Positions 31,269-39,630 of a stretch of 39,630 nucleotides of DNA are shown one piece after another (the stretch's first letter is position 1; every line of letters begins with the position of its first letter). The stretch covers positions 1 through 39,630 of the forward strand of contig NZ_WFKJ01000029.1 in NCBI RefSeq assembly GCF_009208075.1. Direction: 5' to 3'. This DNA is from Poseidonibacter ostreae (lineage in GTDB: Bacteria; Campylobacterota; Campylobacteria; Campylobacterales; Arcobacteraceae). The notes under the pieces are model-generated. The model was given only the letters and a program-made list of their open reading frames with translations, was not told where the DNA came from and made no database searches. Made by a program: the position numbers and the translations under genes.

Positions 31269-32804
31269 TTATTTTTTTATTAAAAGATTTTTTGCAAATT
31301 CAATTGCATTTTTTGTAATTTTTTCACCACTTATCATTCTTGCTATTTCATTTATTCTTTCATCTTTACTTAGTAACTTAATAGTAGAAATACCATCTTT
31401 TTTATCAACTAAAAAGTGCTGAGAAGATACAGATGTTAGCTGGGGTTGATGTGAAATTGCAAATATTTGATAAGAGTTTGATAAAGTTGATAAAACATTT
31501 GCAATTGCATCACTTTCTTTACCACTTAAGTTAGCATCAATTTCATCTAAGAATAAAACACCATTTTCAATAATATCAAATTCACTCATTGAAGTTAAAA
31601 GTGCTAAACGTAACCTATTATATTCTCCAGAACTTATAGTATTTAAACTAACACCGTTTAATTCAAAATAAACTTCATCAATACCGAATGAATCTAAATT
31701 TTTTTCTTGAATTGTAATTTTTGCATTTGAAAGGTATAAAAATTTTAAATACTCATTTATTTTATCTTCTAGTATTACTACACTATTTTTTCTATATACT
31801 GAGATTTCTAAAGATAATTTGTTTACTTCATTTGTTAACTTATCAATCTTTTTTTCTAAAACTGATTTTTCAAAAGTAATATTATCATAAGAAAGAAGCT
31901 CTTTTTTCTTTTCTTCTTTATACTCTAATGCTGATTCTATTGAACCAAATCTTTTTTGTAAAGATGCAAGTTTTTCAATTCTTGTTAATACTGTTTCAAT
32001 ATCAATATCTTCTAACTCAAATAATGAATCATTAAATTTTTCAAATATATTATTTAGCTCATTCATTGTTTCATCAAAAAAACTAGAATCCTCTTCTAGT
32101 AGTTCTAATGTATTTGAAACACTATGTCTATAATTTAAAATTTCACTAGCATCTTTTATAGCATCTTCAATTTTATCTTTTTTAGAAAGTTTTCTTTTTA
32201 ATAAGTTTAACTCTTCATATTCATCTAGTGTTGGATTTATTGCTTCAATTTTTTCAATTTCAAATTTAGCAAACTCTTTTAGGTCTTCAATTTTCAATTC
32301 ATCATTTTTGATTTTTTCTAGCTCTTTTTTAAGAACAACAAGCTCTTTGTATACTAAATCAAAATTTGATTTTATTTCTATAAACTTTCTATCATTTATT
32401 GAAGATAATTTATCTAAAAAGTTTAATAGTTTAAAACTCTCAAAATCTGAAGTATCTCTTAGGTTTAAATGTTTAATTAATTTAGAAGAGAAAGTATTTA
32501 AATTTTTCTTTGAAATTGTTTGATTATTTATAAAGAATCTAACTTTCTCTTTTTTTATAGTTTTGATAATAATATCATCATTCAAATCTAAATCATATAA
32601 TTCATCTATAATTTTAGAATCACTAAGTAAAACTTCTCCTAAATTGGCTCTTACATCACTTTGCGCAAATAAAGATAAAATAGCTTGCATTAATATAGAC
32701 TTTCCAGCACCACTAGGTCCGGTAAATACATTAAGCCCTTTATTGAATTCTAAATCAATTTCTTTGAAAGATAAACAATCTTTTAAATAAATTCTATTAA
32801 TCAT
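31269..32804 (-). CDS. recN: DNA repair ATPase RecN
   Basis: 511 residues, slightly short, like other Campylobacterota RecN. It starts MINRIYLKDCLSFKEIDLEF and has the SMC-type Walker A GPSGAGKS (29-36). A central antiparallel coiled coil (about 140-350) is followed by the ABC signature TISSGEYNRLRLALL and Walker B GVLFLDEIDANLSGKESDAI, then AISHQPQLTS. RecN is an SMC-like protein recruited to double-strand breaks. It follows nadK by 4 bases, a pairing (nadK-recN) common across bacteria. Its 3' end is followed by the palindrome at 31237. Confidence 0.96.
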   Translation of the reverse strand: MINRIYLKDCLSFKEIDLEFNKGLNVFTGPSGAGKSILMQAILSLFAQSDVRANLGEVLLSDSKIIDELYDLDLNDDIIIKTIKKEKVRFFINNQTISKKNLNTFSSKLIKHLNLRDTSDFESFKLLNFLDKLSSINDRKFIEIKSNFDLVYKELVVLKKELEKIKNDELKIEDLKEFAKFEIEKIEAINPTLDEYEELNLLKRKLSKKDKIEDAIKDASEILNYRHSVSNTLELLEEDSSFFDETMNELNNIFEKFNDSLFELEDIDIETVLTRIEKLASLQKRFGSIESALEYKEEKKKELLSYDNITFEKSVLEKKIDKLTNEVNKLSLEISVYRKNSVVILEDKINEYLKFLYLSNAKITIQEKNLDSFGIDEVYFELNGVSLNTISSGEYNRLRLALLTSMSEFDIIENGVLFLDEIDANLSGKESDAIANVLSTLSNSYQIFAISHQPQLTSVSSQHFLVDKKDGISTIKLLSKDERINEIARMISGEKITKNAIEFAKNLLIKK

Positions 32805-32808
32805 ATAA

Positions 32809-33675
32809 TTAATTTCCCCATCTTAGTTTTTCATTTAAAACTTCAAAATAGTTTCTTTGACATCGATGTATCATTTTTGCATTTTGATTTGAAATCTTAA
32901 TTTTTATAGTCTCATTCTCTTCTACTTCATAAATATCTTGTCCATCTACAATTACAACTGCACCTTGTGCATCAGTAATAGTGAATTCAATTTCAAAATC
33001 TGCTGGCATTACTAAAGGTCTTTGAGTTAATGAATGAGGTGCAATAGGAGTAATAATAAAAGCTTCAGTTAAAGGATAAACTATAGGACCCCCTACTGAC
33101 AAATTATATGCAGTAGAACCTGTTGGCGTTGAGATTATTACTCCATCACCATAATAAGAATTAAAATGTTTATTATCAATCTTTGCATCAATTTTAATCA
33201 TTGAAGAAATAGATTTTCTTGAAATTACAATATCATTAAAAGCAACAAATGTATTTAAGTTAATTGCACCTTTTATCATCATACGATTATCAATTTTGTA
33301 ATTGTCATTTTTAAAATCATGTAAAAAGTTTTCTAATTCATCCATTGAGATATCAGTTAAAAACCCAAGAGTTCCTAAGTTTATACCTAAAACTGGCTTA
33401 TTATAATTAAAAGATTTTCTAACTACTGATAATAAAGTACCATCACCGCCAACTGAAACTAAAAAATCTACTTTACTACAAAGCTCATCTAAAGACAAGC
33501 CTTTTTGATTAATCATATTTGCAGAATTATCTTCTAAAAATACTTCAATATTATTCTTTTCAAATATTGATTTTATATTATCAAATACTTCTTCAAGTTC
33601 TGGACTTGAAGGTCTTAATATTATTCCAGCTTTGTTTGTTGATGATAATAGTTCTAAGTTTTTATTTAATTTCAA
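32809..33675 (-). CDS. nadK: NAD kinase
   Basis: 288 residues. The conserved GGDGT is at 76-80 (LVSVGGDGTLLSVVRK) and the second family motif is GVIISTPTGSTAYNLSVGGP. LGINLGTLGFLTDIS is also typical. It phosphorylates NAD to NADP with ATP or polyphosphate in the cytoplasm. It is 4 bases before recN and likely co-transcribed. The upstream spacer (33676-33852) contains AT-rich promoter-like sequence including TATATAAT on the minus strand and the fusA terminator. Confidence 0.97.
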   Translation of the reverse strand: MKLNKNLELLSSTNKAGIILRPSSPELEEVFDNIKSIFEKNNIEVFLEDNSANMINQKGLSLDELCSKVDFLVSVGGDGTLLSVVRKSFNYNKPVLGINLGTLGFLTDISMDELENFLHDFKNDNYKIDNRMMIKGAINLNTFVAFNDIVISRKSISSMIKIDAKIDNKHFNSYYGDGVIISTPTGSTAYNLSVGGPIVYPLTEAFIITPIAPHSLTQRPLVMPADFEIEFTITDAQGAVVIVDGQDIYEVEENETIKIKISNQNAKMIHRCQRNYFEVLNEKLRWGN

Positions 33676-33797
33676 TGTAATAACTCTATCTTTCGTTTAA
33701 TGGATTTGGGGGACTATTTTTAAACAGTTTTAATAAATATTATATAATAAATACTTTTAAATCATACTATTAGCTCTATATTTATAAAAAATTGAGC

Positions 33798-33832
33798 AAA
33801 AAAAAAGCCTTATCCGAAGATAAGGCTTTTTT
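33798..33832 (-). terminator. Strong intrinsic terminator of the rpsL-rpsG-fusA operon
   Basis: Fourteen-base arms 33801-33814 and 33819-33832 (core GCCTTATC/GATAAGGC) enclose a CGAA tetraloop. On the minus strand the stem runs into about nine T residues. It is 20 bases past the fusA stop. Confidence 0.93.
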
Positions 33833-33852
33833 ACTTAGTTAATATTTAGATA

Positions 33853-35961
33853 TTAACCATTTCTCTTTTTAATGATTTCTTCAGAAACATTCTTAGGAAC
33901 GTCCATGTAGTTATCAAAAATCATAGAATAAGTTGCTCTACCTTGAGACATAGATCTTAAGTCTGTAGAGTAACCGAACATTTCAGCTAATGGAATCATT
34001 GCTACAACTAGTTTAACACCAGCTCTATCATCCATAGATTGTACTTGTCCTCTTCTTTTGTTAACGTCACCGATAACATCTCCCATATAATCTTCAGGAG
34101 TTTCAATTTCTACTTTCATAATAGGTTCTAAAATTACAGGTTGAGCAGCGTCTGATCTACAACCTTTTTTGAATCCCATAGAAGCAGCAAGTTTAAATGC
34201 CATTTCAGATGAATCAACATCATGGTAAGAACCATCATATAAATCAACTGCAATGTTAACTAATGGATAACCAGCTAAAATACCACCAGCCATAGCTTCT
34301 TGACAACCTTTATCAACTGCAGGAACGTATTCTTTTGGAACAGATCCACCTTTGATAGATGATGTAAAGATGTAGTTTTCTTCAGAATCAGCAGCCATTG
34401 GTGTAATAGTTAAATATACATGACCATATTGACCTTTACCACCAGATTGTTTAGCGTATTTGTACTCTTGTTGAACTGCATTTTTAATAGTTTCTCTATA
34501 TGCAACTTGAGGAGCACCAACTTCAGCTTCAACAGAGAATTCTCTTTTCATTCTATCAACAAGAATTTCAAGGTGTAATTCACCCATTCCTGAAATAATA
34601 GTTTGTCCAGATTCTTCATCAGTTGCAACTCTAAATGATGGATCTTCTTGAGCTAATTTTCCTAAAGCAATACCCATTTTTTCTTGGTCAGCTTTAGTTT
34701 TTGGCTCAACTGCAACAGAAATAACTGGTTCTGGGAAATCCATTCTTTCTAAGATAACTGGATCTTCAGAAGATGCTAATGTATCACCAGTAATTGTAGT
34801 TTTTAAACCAACAACTGCACCGATTTCTCCAGCATATAATTCGTTAACTTCTTCTCTTTTGATTGCATGCATCTTAAGAAGTCTTCCGATTCTTTCTTTT
34901 TTCATCTTAGTTGAATTCATTACATAAGTACCAGACTTAAGAACACCTCTATAGATTCTTGTGAAAGTTAATTGTCCAACAAAAGGATCTGTCATAATCT
35001 TAAATGCAAGACCAGCAACTTCACCATCATCAGTAGATGGAACAATCACAGGTTCACCTTCTTGAGTTTCACCTTTAATATCTTCAACTTCTAATGGAGA
35101 TGGTAAGTACATTGCAACTGCGTCAAGTAAAGTTTGAACACCTTTGTTTTTAAATGCAGTACCACAAGTCATTGGAGTAATTGTCATATTAAGACAACCT
35201 TTTTTAAGACCAGCAACAATTTCATCTTCAGTTAATTCTTCACCATCAAGGTATTTATTCATTAAATCATCATCAGCTTCAGCAGCAGCTTCAACCATTT
35301 GTTCTCTATAAGTTGTAGCAGTATCTAATAAATCAGCTGGAATTTCTTCAACATGATAGTTAGAACCCATTGCAGCATCTTGATCCCAAACGATAGCTTT
35401 CATTGTAACTAAATCAACAACACCTTGGAAGTTTTCTTCAGCTCCAATAGGAATTTGAATAGGAATAGCATTAGATTTAAGTCTTGTATTAACTTGCTCT
35501 TCAACATTGAAGAAATCTGCACCTGTTCTATCCATTTTATTAACAAAAATCATTCTTGGAACTCTATACTTGTTAGCTTGTCTCCAAACTGTTTCAGATT
35601 GTGGTTGAACCCCACCAACTGAACAGAATACTGCAACAGCACCATCAAGTACTCTCATAGATCTTTCAACTTCAATAGTAAAGTCAACGTGACCTGGAGT
35701 ATCAATAATATTAATCATTAAATCATCGTTAGTCTTTGGGTGTTTCCAGTGACAAGTTGTAGCAGCAGAAGTAATTGTAATACCTCTTTCTTGCTCTTGT
35801 TCCATCCAGTCCATAGTAGCAGCACCATCATGAACTTCACCGATTTTATGCTCAACACCTGTATAGAATAAAATTCTTTCAGTTGTTGTAGTTTTACCTG
35901 CATCAATATGAGCAGCAATACCAATATTTCTTAATCTGTTTAGGGGAGTTTTTCTTGCCAT
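33853..35961 (-). CDS. fusA: Elongation factor G
   Basis: 702 residues. G1 AHIDAGKT (17-24), G2 [11 protein letters not shown]3 DTPGHVDF and G4 [10 protein letters not shown] are all intact. Domains II to V follow, ending in the usual [18 protein letters not shown] region. EF-G drives translocation of tRNA and mRNA on the ribosome using GTP and works with RRF in ribosome recycling. It is the third gene of the str operon rpsL-rpsG-fusA, 6 bases after rpsG; tuf is not next here, since the operon ends at a strong terminator. Confidence 0.99.
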   Translation of the reverse strand: MARKTPLNRLRNIGIAAHIDAGKTTTTERILFYTGVEHKIGEVHDGAATMDWMEQEQERGITITSAATTCHWKHPKTNDDLMINIIDTPGHVDFTIEVERSMRVLDGAVAVFCSVGGVQPQSETVWRQANKYRVPRMIFVNKMDRTGADFFNVEEQVNTRLKSNAIPIQIPIGAEENFQGVVDLVTMKAIVWDQDAAMGSNYHVEEIPADLLDTATTYREQMVEAAAEADDDLMNKYLDGEELTEDEIVAGLKKGCLNMTITPMTCGTAFKNKGVQTLLDAVAMYLPSPLEVEDIKGETQEGEPVIVPSTDDGEVAGLAFKIMTDPFVGQLTFTRIYRGVLKSGTYVMNSTKMKKERIGRLLKMHAIKREEVNELYAGEIGAVVGLKTTITGDTLASSEDPVILERMDFPEPVISVAVEPKTKADQEKMGIALGKLAQEDPSFRVATDEESGQTIISGMGELHLEILVDRMKREFSVEAEVGAPQVAYRETIKNAVQQEYKYAKQSGGKGQYGHVYLTITPMAADSEENYIFTSSIKGGSVPKEYVPAVDKGCQEAMAGGILAGYPLVNIAVDLYDGSYHDVDSSEMAFKLAASMGFKKGCRSDAAQPVILEPIMKVEIETPEDYMGDVIGDVNKRRGQVQSMDDRAGVKLVVAMIPLAEMFGYSTDLRSMSQGRATYSMIFDNYMDVPKNVSEEIIKKRNG

Positions 35962-35967
35962 TTCAGA

Positions 35968-36447
<480 letters not shown>

Positions 36448-36451
36448 CTAC

Positions 36452-36826
36452 TTATTTTTTTGGCTTTTTAGTACCGTATTTAGATCTTGCAACAGTTCTG
36501 TTTGCAACACCAGCAGTATCTAAAGCACCTCTAACAACGTGATATTTAACACCAGGTAAATCTTTAACTCTACCCCCTCTTACTAACACAATCGAGTGCT
36601 CTTGAAGGTTATGACCTTCTCCACCGATATATGAAATAACTTCAAAACCAGTAGTTAATCTAACTTTTGCAACTTTTCTTAAAGCCGAGTTAGGTTTCTT
36701 TGGAGTTGTAGTATATACTCTAGTACAAACTCCTCTTCTTTGTGGACATTTGTCAAGTGCTGGTGATTTAGATTTCTTAATCACTTTTTTTCGCTCTTTT
36801 CTAACAAGTTGATTGATAGTTGGCAT
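36452..36826 (-). CDS. rpsL: 30S ribosomal protein S12
   Basis: 124 residues, full length. [20 protein letters not shown] (31-50) and [15 protein letters not shown] (82-96) are the decoding-site loops. K43 and K88, the positions commonly changed in streptomycin resistance, are both lysine here, as in wild type. The gene starts the str operon after a 239-base leader (36827-37065) that contains no gene I can support. Confidence 0.99.
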   Translation of the reverse strand: MPTINQLVRKERKKVIKKSKSPALDKCPQRRGVCTRVYTTTPKKPNSALRKVAKVRLTTGFEVISYIGGEGHNLQEHSIVLVRGGRVKDLPGVKYHVVRGALDTAGVANRTVARSKYGTKKPKK

Positions 36827-37001
36827 TCTTTCCCTTTATATAGTTGTAGAGTAATCTGTAATATAGTTATATGTAAGACTCTCTATTTTATTTGGTTAGA
36901 GCAATTAAAGCAATGCTCATGCTTCTCGTTTTCTTCAACATAAGGTTGAAACGATACTTCCATTCTAGAGAAACAATATAGGTTTTCTAAAAAGTAGATG
37001 G

Positions 37002-37007
37002 ATTATA
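37002..37007 (-). promoter_or_regulatory. Putative -10 element of the rpsL operon
   Basis: TATAAT on the minus strand, about 175 bases before rpsL, in the 239-base gap 36827-37065. If used it would give a leader of about 170 bases. Within the leader GAGCA (36899-36903) and TGCTC (36914-36918) form a weak inverted repeat. Nothing else stands out in this gap. Confidence 0.35.
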
Positions 37008-37065
37008 CTGAAGTCTTTCTTAATATTTCTTTAGGTAAGTTTTTATTAGTGTTTATAGATTGTTT

Positions 37066-37257
37066 TTATATAATTTCTTGTACTCGTCCTACTTCTCCAA
37101 AAGTAGTTCTTACTTTTATTCCATGAGGATGTGTAGGAGATTTTGTTAAAATATCTTGTACAACACCTTTAGTAAGTCTTCCTGTTCTTTGATCTTCTTT
37201 TAGTACAATATTAACAGTTAGTCCAGGTTTTATATTGCTTCTTTTTTTTCCATCCAT
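37066..37257 (-). CDS. YwbE-family small protein
   Basis: 63 residues. KRSNIKPGLTVNIVLKEDQR followed by TGRLTKGVVQDILTKSPTHP and HGIKVR closely match the YwbE (DUF2196) family, short basic proteins with an SH3-like strand pattern found in many phyla. The function is unknown to me. It is 10 bases after the 160-residue gene, and ends 240 bases upstream of rpsL with the putative rpsL promoter between. Confidence 0.9.
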   Translation of the reverse strand: MDGKKRSNIKPGLTVNIVLKEDQRTGRLTKGVVQDILTKSPTHPHGIKVRTTFGEVGRVQEII

Positions 37258-37267
37258 AATTTATATC

Positions 37268-37750
37268 CTAAGCTTTGAAAGTTAATGCATCTTTTGCAAA
37301 TTCAATATTATAAAAGAATATGATTTTAAACATTAAATCAACTTTTGTTTTTTTAACTTCACTTGCATCTAAAATATCTACAGCAAAACCAGAACTATTA
37401 TCTTCATTTCTAATAGAAATTGAAACAGGCTTTAAAGCTCTCATCATATTCATTGTTTCTTTATAAACTTTTGGGTTTAAACCATTTAAAATATCTCCAT
37501 CTTTATCTTCTTTTCTCATTGCATTAAATAGTTGAGTTAAAGTATCTTTATAAATAGATTTACTCCAAGTAATTTTACCTTTAGTGTAATGAAAGATTGC
37601 AGTCTTATTTAATAAAGCATTTGGTTTCTCAGCTCTTACATCTTCAATCATTTGAAGAAAAAAGTTTATTCCACCAATACTATTTGCATATTCATTTATT
37701 TTTATATTAAGCTCTTTTTTTGCATTTAAATCTAAATCATTAAATCTCAT
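37268..37750 (-). CDS. Unknown 160-residue cytoplasmic protein
   Basis: No signal peptide, membrane segment, cysteine or recognised motif. It looks like a soluble alpha/beta protein with a basic N-terminal half: NAKKELNIKINEYANSIGGI is helical, KTAIFHYTKGKITWSKSIYK is strand-rich, and the C-terminus VDLMFKIIFFYNIEFAKDAL is hydrophobic and helical. It is followed 10 bases later by the YwbE gene, so the two are probably an operon. Codon use is like the neighbours; I see no sign of recent transfer. Confidence 0.75.
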   Translation of the reverse strand: MRFNDLDLNAKKELNIKINEYANSIGGINFFLQMIEDVRAEKPNALLNKTAIFHYTKGKITWSKSIYKDTLTQLFNAMRKEDKDGDILNGLNPKVYKETMNMMRALKPVSISIRNEDNSSGFAVDILDASEVKKTKVDLMFKIIFFYNIEFAKDALTFKA

Positions 37751-37801
37751 ATTTATCCTATTTTGTTTTATAAATGTGATTATATCTAAATTAAATATTT
37801 T

Positions 37802-38614
37802 TTATCTATAAGATGATTTAGAACTTTTTATATCAACGCAATAAAAACCATTATTAGAAAGAAATATTTTTACCTCTTCTTCAATAAACTTATTTTTCGG
37901 ACCTTTTATAATTTCTAATATTGCAGGAGTTTGTTTTTCTTCATCAAATTTTAATTCAAAATATGGAATCAAATTACCACAAACAGAACGAAACATCATT
38001 TGAGATAAGTTATCTTCAAAAATAAATCTTTTATTCTTTTTATCATCAGTTATTTTTGGGTTATGAATTAATCTTACTTCTTGTTCCTCTTTAAAAAGTT
38101 CATTTTTTGATTTTGCAGATAAGTTATTTATATCTGTAATAATTGCTTTACAAATTTCATTGAATTGTATTGACTGTGTATCAATTTCATTATCTAATTG
38201 CTCTAAAGGTTTTAATATTAAATCAATTTGTTTTTCTTGACTTTCTTCATCATATAAAACAGAAGATGTTTGAACCATATTATTTTCTTTGAAATAATCG
38301 CTATTAAATCCAATAGCAACTCCATAACCATCATTTGCATAAGCACGCCATTGACTTAATAAATCAGAACCTTCAGAAAAAGATGCAATATATACATTAG
38401 GAAGTTGTTTAGAATATAATTCTTCAAAACATTTATATTTTAAGAAATTATCTTTTGTAGAGGATGTTTTAATCTTTTTAAATATTTTATCTTTTATCCA
38501 GTGAATTTCTTTATAGTCATTTAAATTATAAACTGAGCTTAGCCATAAAGTTTTATTTTCGATAATTGCTTTAAAAGATTCAACATTGCAGTAATGATAA
38601 ATAATATTTCCCAT
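37802..38614 (-). CDS. DUF2971-domain protein
   Basis: 270 residues. IIYHYCNVESFKAIIENKTL (4-23) with LWLSSVYNLND (23-33), and ASFSEGSDLLSQWRAYANDG (77-96) with YGVAIGF (97-103), match the DUF2971 pattern (YhY...Il....lwls....lND...E; FS...d...W..Ya....G..iGF). This family has no settled biochemical role; members are often found in accessory or defence-like regions. No signal peptide. It has a clear AAAGGAG ribosome site. The neighbours (GNAT and YciI upstream) are typical of variable chromosome regions. Confidence 0.85.
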   Translation of the reverse strand: MGNIIYHYCNVESFKAIIENKTLWLSSVYNLNDYKEIHWIKDKIFKKIKTSSTKDNFLKYKCFEELYSKQLPNVYIASFSEGSDLLSQWRAYANDGYGVAIGFNSDYFKENNMVQTSSVLYDEESQEKQIDLILKPLEQLDNEIDTQSIQFNEICKAIITDINNLSAKSKNELFKEEQEVRLIHNPKITDDKKNKRFIFEDNLSQMMFRSVCGNLIPYFELKFDEEKQTPAILEIIKGPKNKFIEEEVKIFLSNNGFYCVDIKSSKSSYR

Positions 38615-38665
38615 AAAAAACTCCTTTAGATAATATCTTTAATAAATAGATTTTATATCAAAATA

Positions 38666-38694
38666 TTAGTAATACCTAAAGAAGATATTACTAA
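38666..38694 (-). terminator. Inverted repeat at the GNAT stop codon
   Basis: Nine-base arms TTAGTAATA (38666-38674) and TATTACTAA (38686-38694) with an 11-base loop. The GNAT stop (38691-38693) lies in one arm. There is only a short T-rich tail on the minus strand, so it is a weak terminator candidate. Confidence 0.35.
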
Positions 38695-39257
38695 GGGACA
38701 AGTTTTACAGATGTATCATAAACTAGTTCATAATAATTATTATTGTTAAATTCAAACTCTGTAATAACTTCAAGACCTAATTTTCTCGTATGTGCTTGAA
38801 AAGACCTTGGATTATTCTTATTAATAAAGGTAACTAAGATTGGATATTTTGAATTCATCTCTTCTCTAGCAAAATCAAAAAGTAAAGATAAAACATCTGT
38901 TCCTCGTTGTGACTTATCAATACAAATCGGTCCATATTGATATGAATTAAACTCCGAAAGCTCAAGTCCTTTATACGATAATTTTGAAAGATTTTTTAAC
39001 ATATATTTAAATATTGGCCATACAGACCAAAATGACCAAGATGCACACATAACATATGCTACTAATTTATCATCTACAAAACATAAGAAAAGTCCATCTT
39101 CATTTTCTATTAAAGAAGTTAACTCTTCTTTTGTAAAAGCAGTAGTAACAAAACCATCTTTTTTATCTTCTTCTTTTATTGAGTCAATTTGATATTTAAA
39201 ATGTAAATCTAAAACTGCAGGAATATCAATAAGTCTTCCTTTTCTTAATTCAATCAC
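38691..39257 (-). CDS. GNAT-family N-acetyltransferase
   Basis: 188 residues. The fold is suggested by IELRKGRLIDIPAVLDLHFK at the start, LFLCFVDDKLVAYVMCA (about 56-72) as the central strands, and YGPICIDKSQRGTDVLSLLF (about 107-126), which contains the RG-x-x-V acetyl-CoA loop followed by a helix. The later NPRSFQAHTRKLGLEVITEF matches the GNAT N-x-x-[AS]-x-x-[FLA]-Y-x-K-x-GF end, with H in place of the usual Y. The substrate is unknown. It starts one base after the YciI-like gene, so the two are co-transcribed. Confidence 0.82.
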   Translation of the reverse strand: MIELRKGRLIDIPAVLDLHFKYQIDSIKEEDKKDGFVTTAFTKEELTSLIENEDGLFLCFVDDKLVAYVMCASWSFWSVWPIFKYMLKNLSKLSYKGLELSEFNSYQYGPICIDKSQRGTDVLSLLFDFAREEMNSKYPILVTFINKNNPRSFQAHTRKLGLEVITEFEFNNNNYYELVYDTSVKLVP

Positions 39258-39258
39258 A

Positions 39259-39546
39259 TTAAGACTTTGGCATAACTTTTACAGGTACAACTTGAAGTTC
39301 ATCCATATTCCAAACTCCACCTTTTACATAAGGTTCATTTTCTAACCAAGTATTTAGTTCATCTTCAGTGTCAAAATTTGTTAATACTGAAGAACCAACC
39401 ATTTCATCTTCTTCAATCATTGCACAAGCACTAATTATTTTACCCTCAGCCATTAGCTTTTGAGTTCCCTCAACATGTGCAGGTCTAGCTTCCATTCTTT
39501 TATCAATTGCTCCATCATTATCATAAGCGATTATTAAATATTGCAT
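39259..39546 (-). CDS. YciI-like protein
   Basis: 95 residues. It begins MQYLIIAYDNDGAIDKRMEA followed by RPAHVEG, with R21 and H24 in the conserved R-x-x-H position, and has the strand pattern GKIISACAMIEEDEMVGSSV and the tail ENEPYVKGGVWNMDEL. This is the ferredoxin-like YciI fold, whose members are small, often with unknown catalytic activity. It forms a two-gene unit with the GNAT gene. The last 84 bases of the window (39547-39630) contain only AT-rich upstream sequence. Confidence 0.9.
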   Translation of the reverse strand: MQYLIIAYDNDGAIDKRMEARPAHVEGTQKLMAEGKIISACAMIEEDEMVGSSVLTNFDTEDELNTWLENEPYVKGGVWNMDELQVVPVKVMPKS

Positions 39547-39630
39547 ATATATCCTTTTTTATTTATACTAGCATATTAGCAAAATATATATGTGATAAAA
39601 TTAAATTTTGTTTATATTTTTGTAATTATT

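Noticed and set aside
36899-36918. GAGCA/TGCTC repeat in the rpsL leader as an S12/S7 autoregulatory site
   Set aside because: Only five base pairs, and known S7 regulation acts between rpsL and rpsG; too weak to claim.

Overview
The window is very AT-rich, gene-dense and looks like the chromosome of a Campylobacterota bacterium, most likely from the Arcobacter group. The evidence is a remote CheZ beside CheY, a FlgZ (HP0958-type) zinc-ribbon protein, the order glyQ-nif3-flgZ-waaA-rlu that is also found in Helicobacter pylori, Campylobacterota-style ffh, and one Sox cluster that includes soxCD. This placement is inferred from gene content; no 16S gene is present. I see no tRNA, rRNA, CRISPR array, transposase or prophage.

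Layout. 1-4159: flagellar and chemotaxis genes (a truncated flgF-like gene, cheZ and cheY on the minus strand; flgG on the plus strand, followed by two unrecognised charged proteins, one a membrane coiled-coil protein with a SPOR-like end). 4166-6644: translation and secretion genes ffh-rpsP-khpA-rimM. 6818-11675: housekeeping run purE, glyQ, nif3-like, flgZ, waaA, RluA-family synthase. 11706-14308: a GT9-like protein and a U32 'peptidase' (probably an RNA-modification enzyme). 14443-21601: signalling and periplasmic genes (rhodanese, a 982-residue double-Cache/CZB chemoreceptor, a tandem degenerate HD-GYP protein, an alpha/beta hydrolase, a rhodanese-MBL fusion).

21645-30972 is the centrepiece: a thiosulfate-oxidation cluster read on the minus strand as soxC-soxD-soxX-soxY-soxZ-soxA-unknown-(terminator)-rhodanese-soxB-(hairpin)-cytochrome c/thioredoxin fusion-MOSC-DsrE-like. 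SoxXA would load thiosulfate onto the SoxY C-terminal cysteine held by SoxZ, SoxB would hydrolyse off sulfate, and SoxCD would oxidise the remaining sulfane sulfur. The accessory proteins look like periplasmic sulfane-sulfur and thiol handling. Inverted repeats with TTGGTA/TACCAA half-sites flank the sox promoter region.

31269-39546: recN, nadK, the rpsL-rpsG-fusA operon with a strong terminator, then ywbE, an unknown 160-residue protein, a DUF2971 protein, a GNAT acetyltransferase and a YciI-like protein. The most interesting points for follow-up are the repeated CheY-binding-like motifs in CheZ, the sox accessory module and its putative operator pair, the complementary decay of the two HD-GYP domains, and the CheR-tether-like end of the chemoreceptor.
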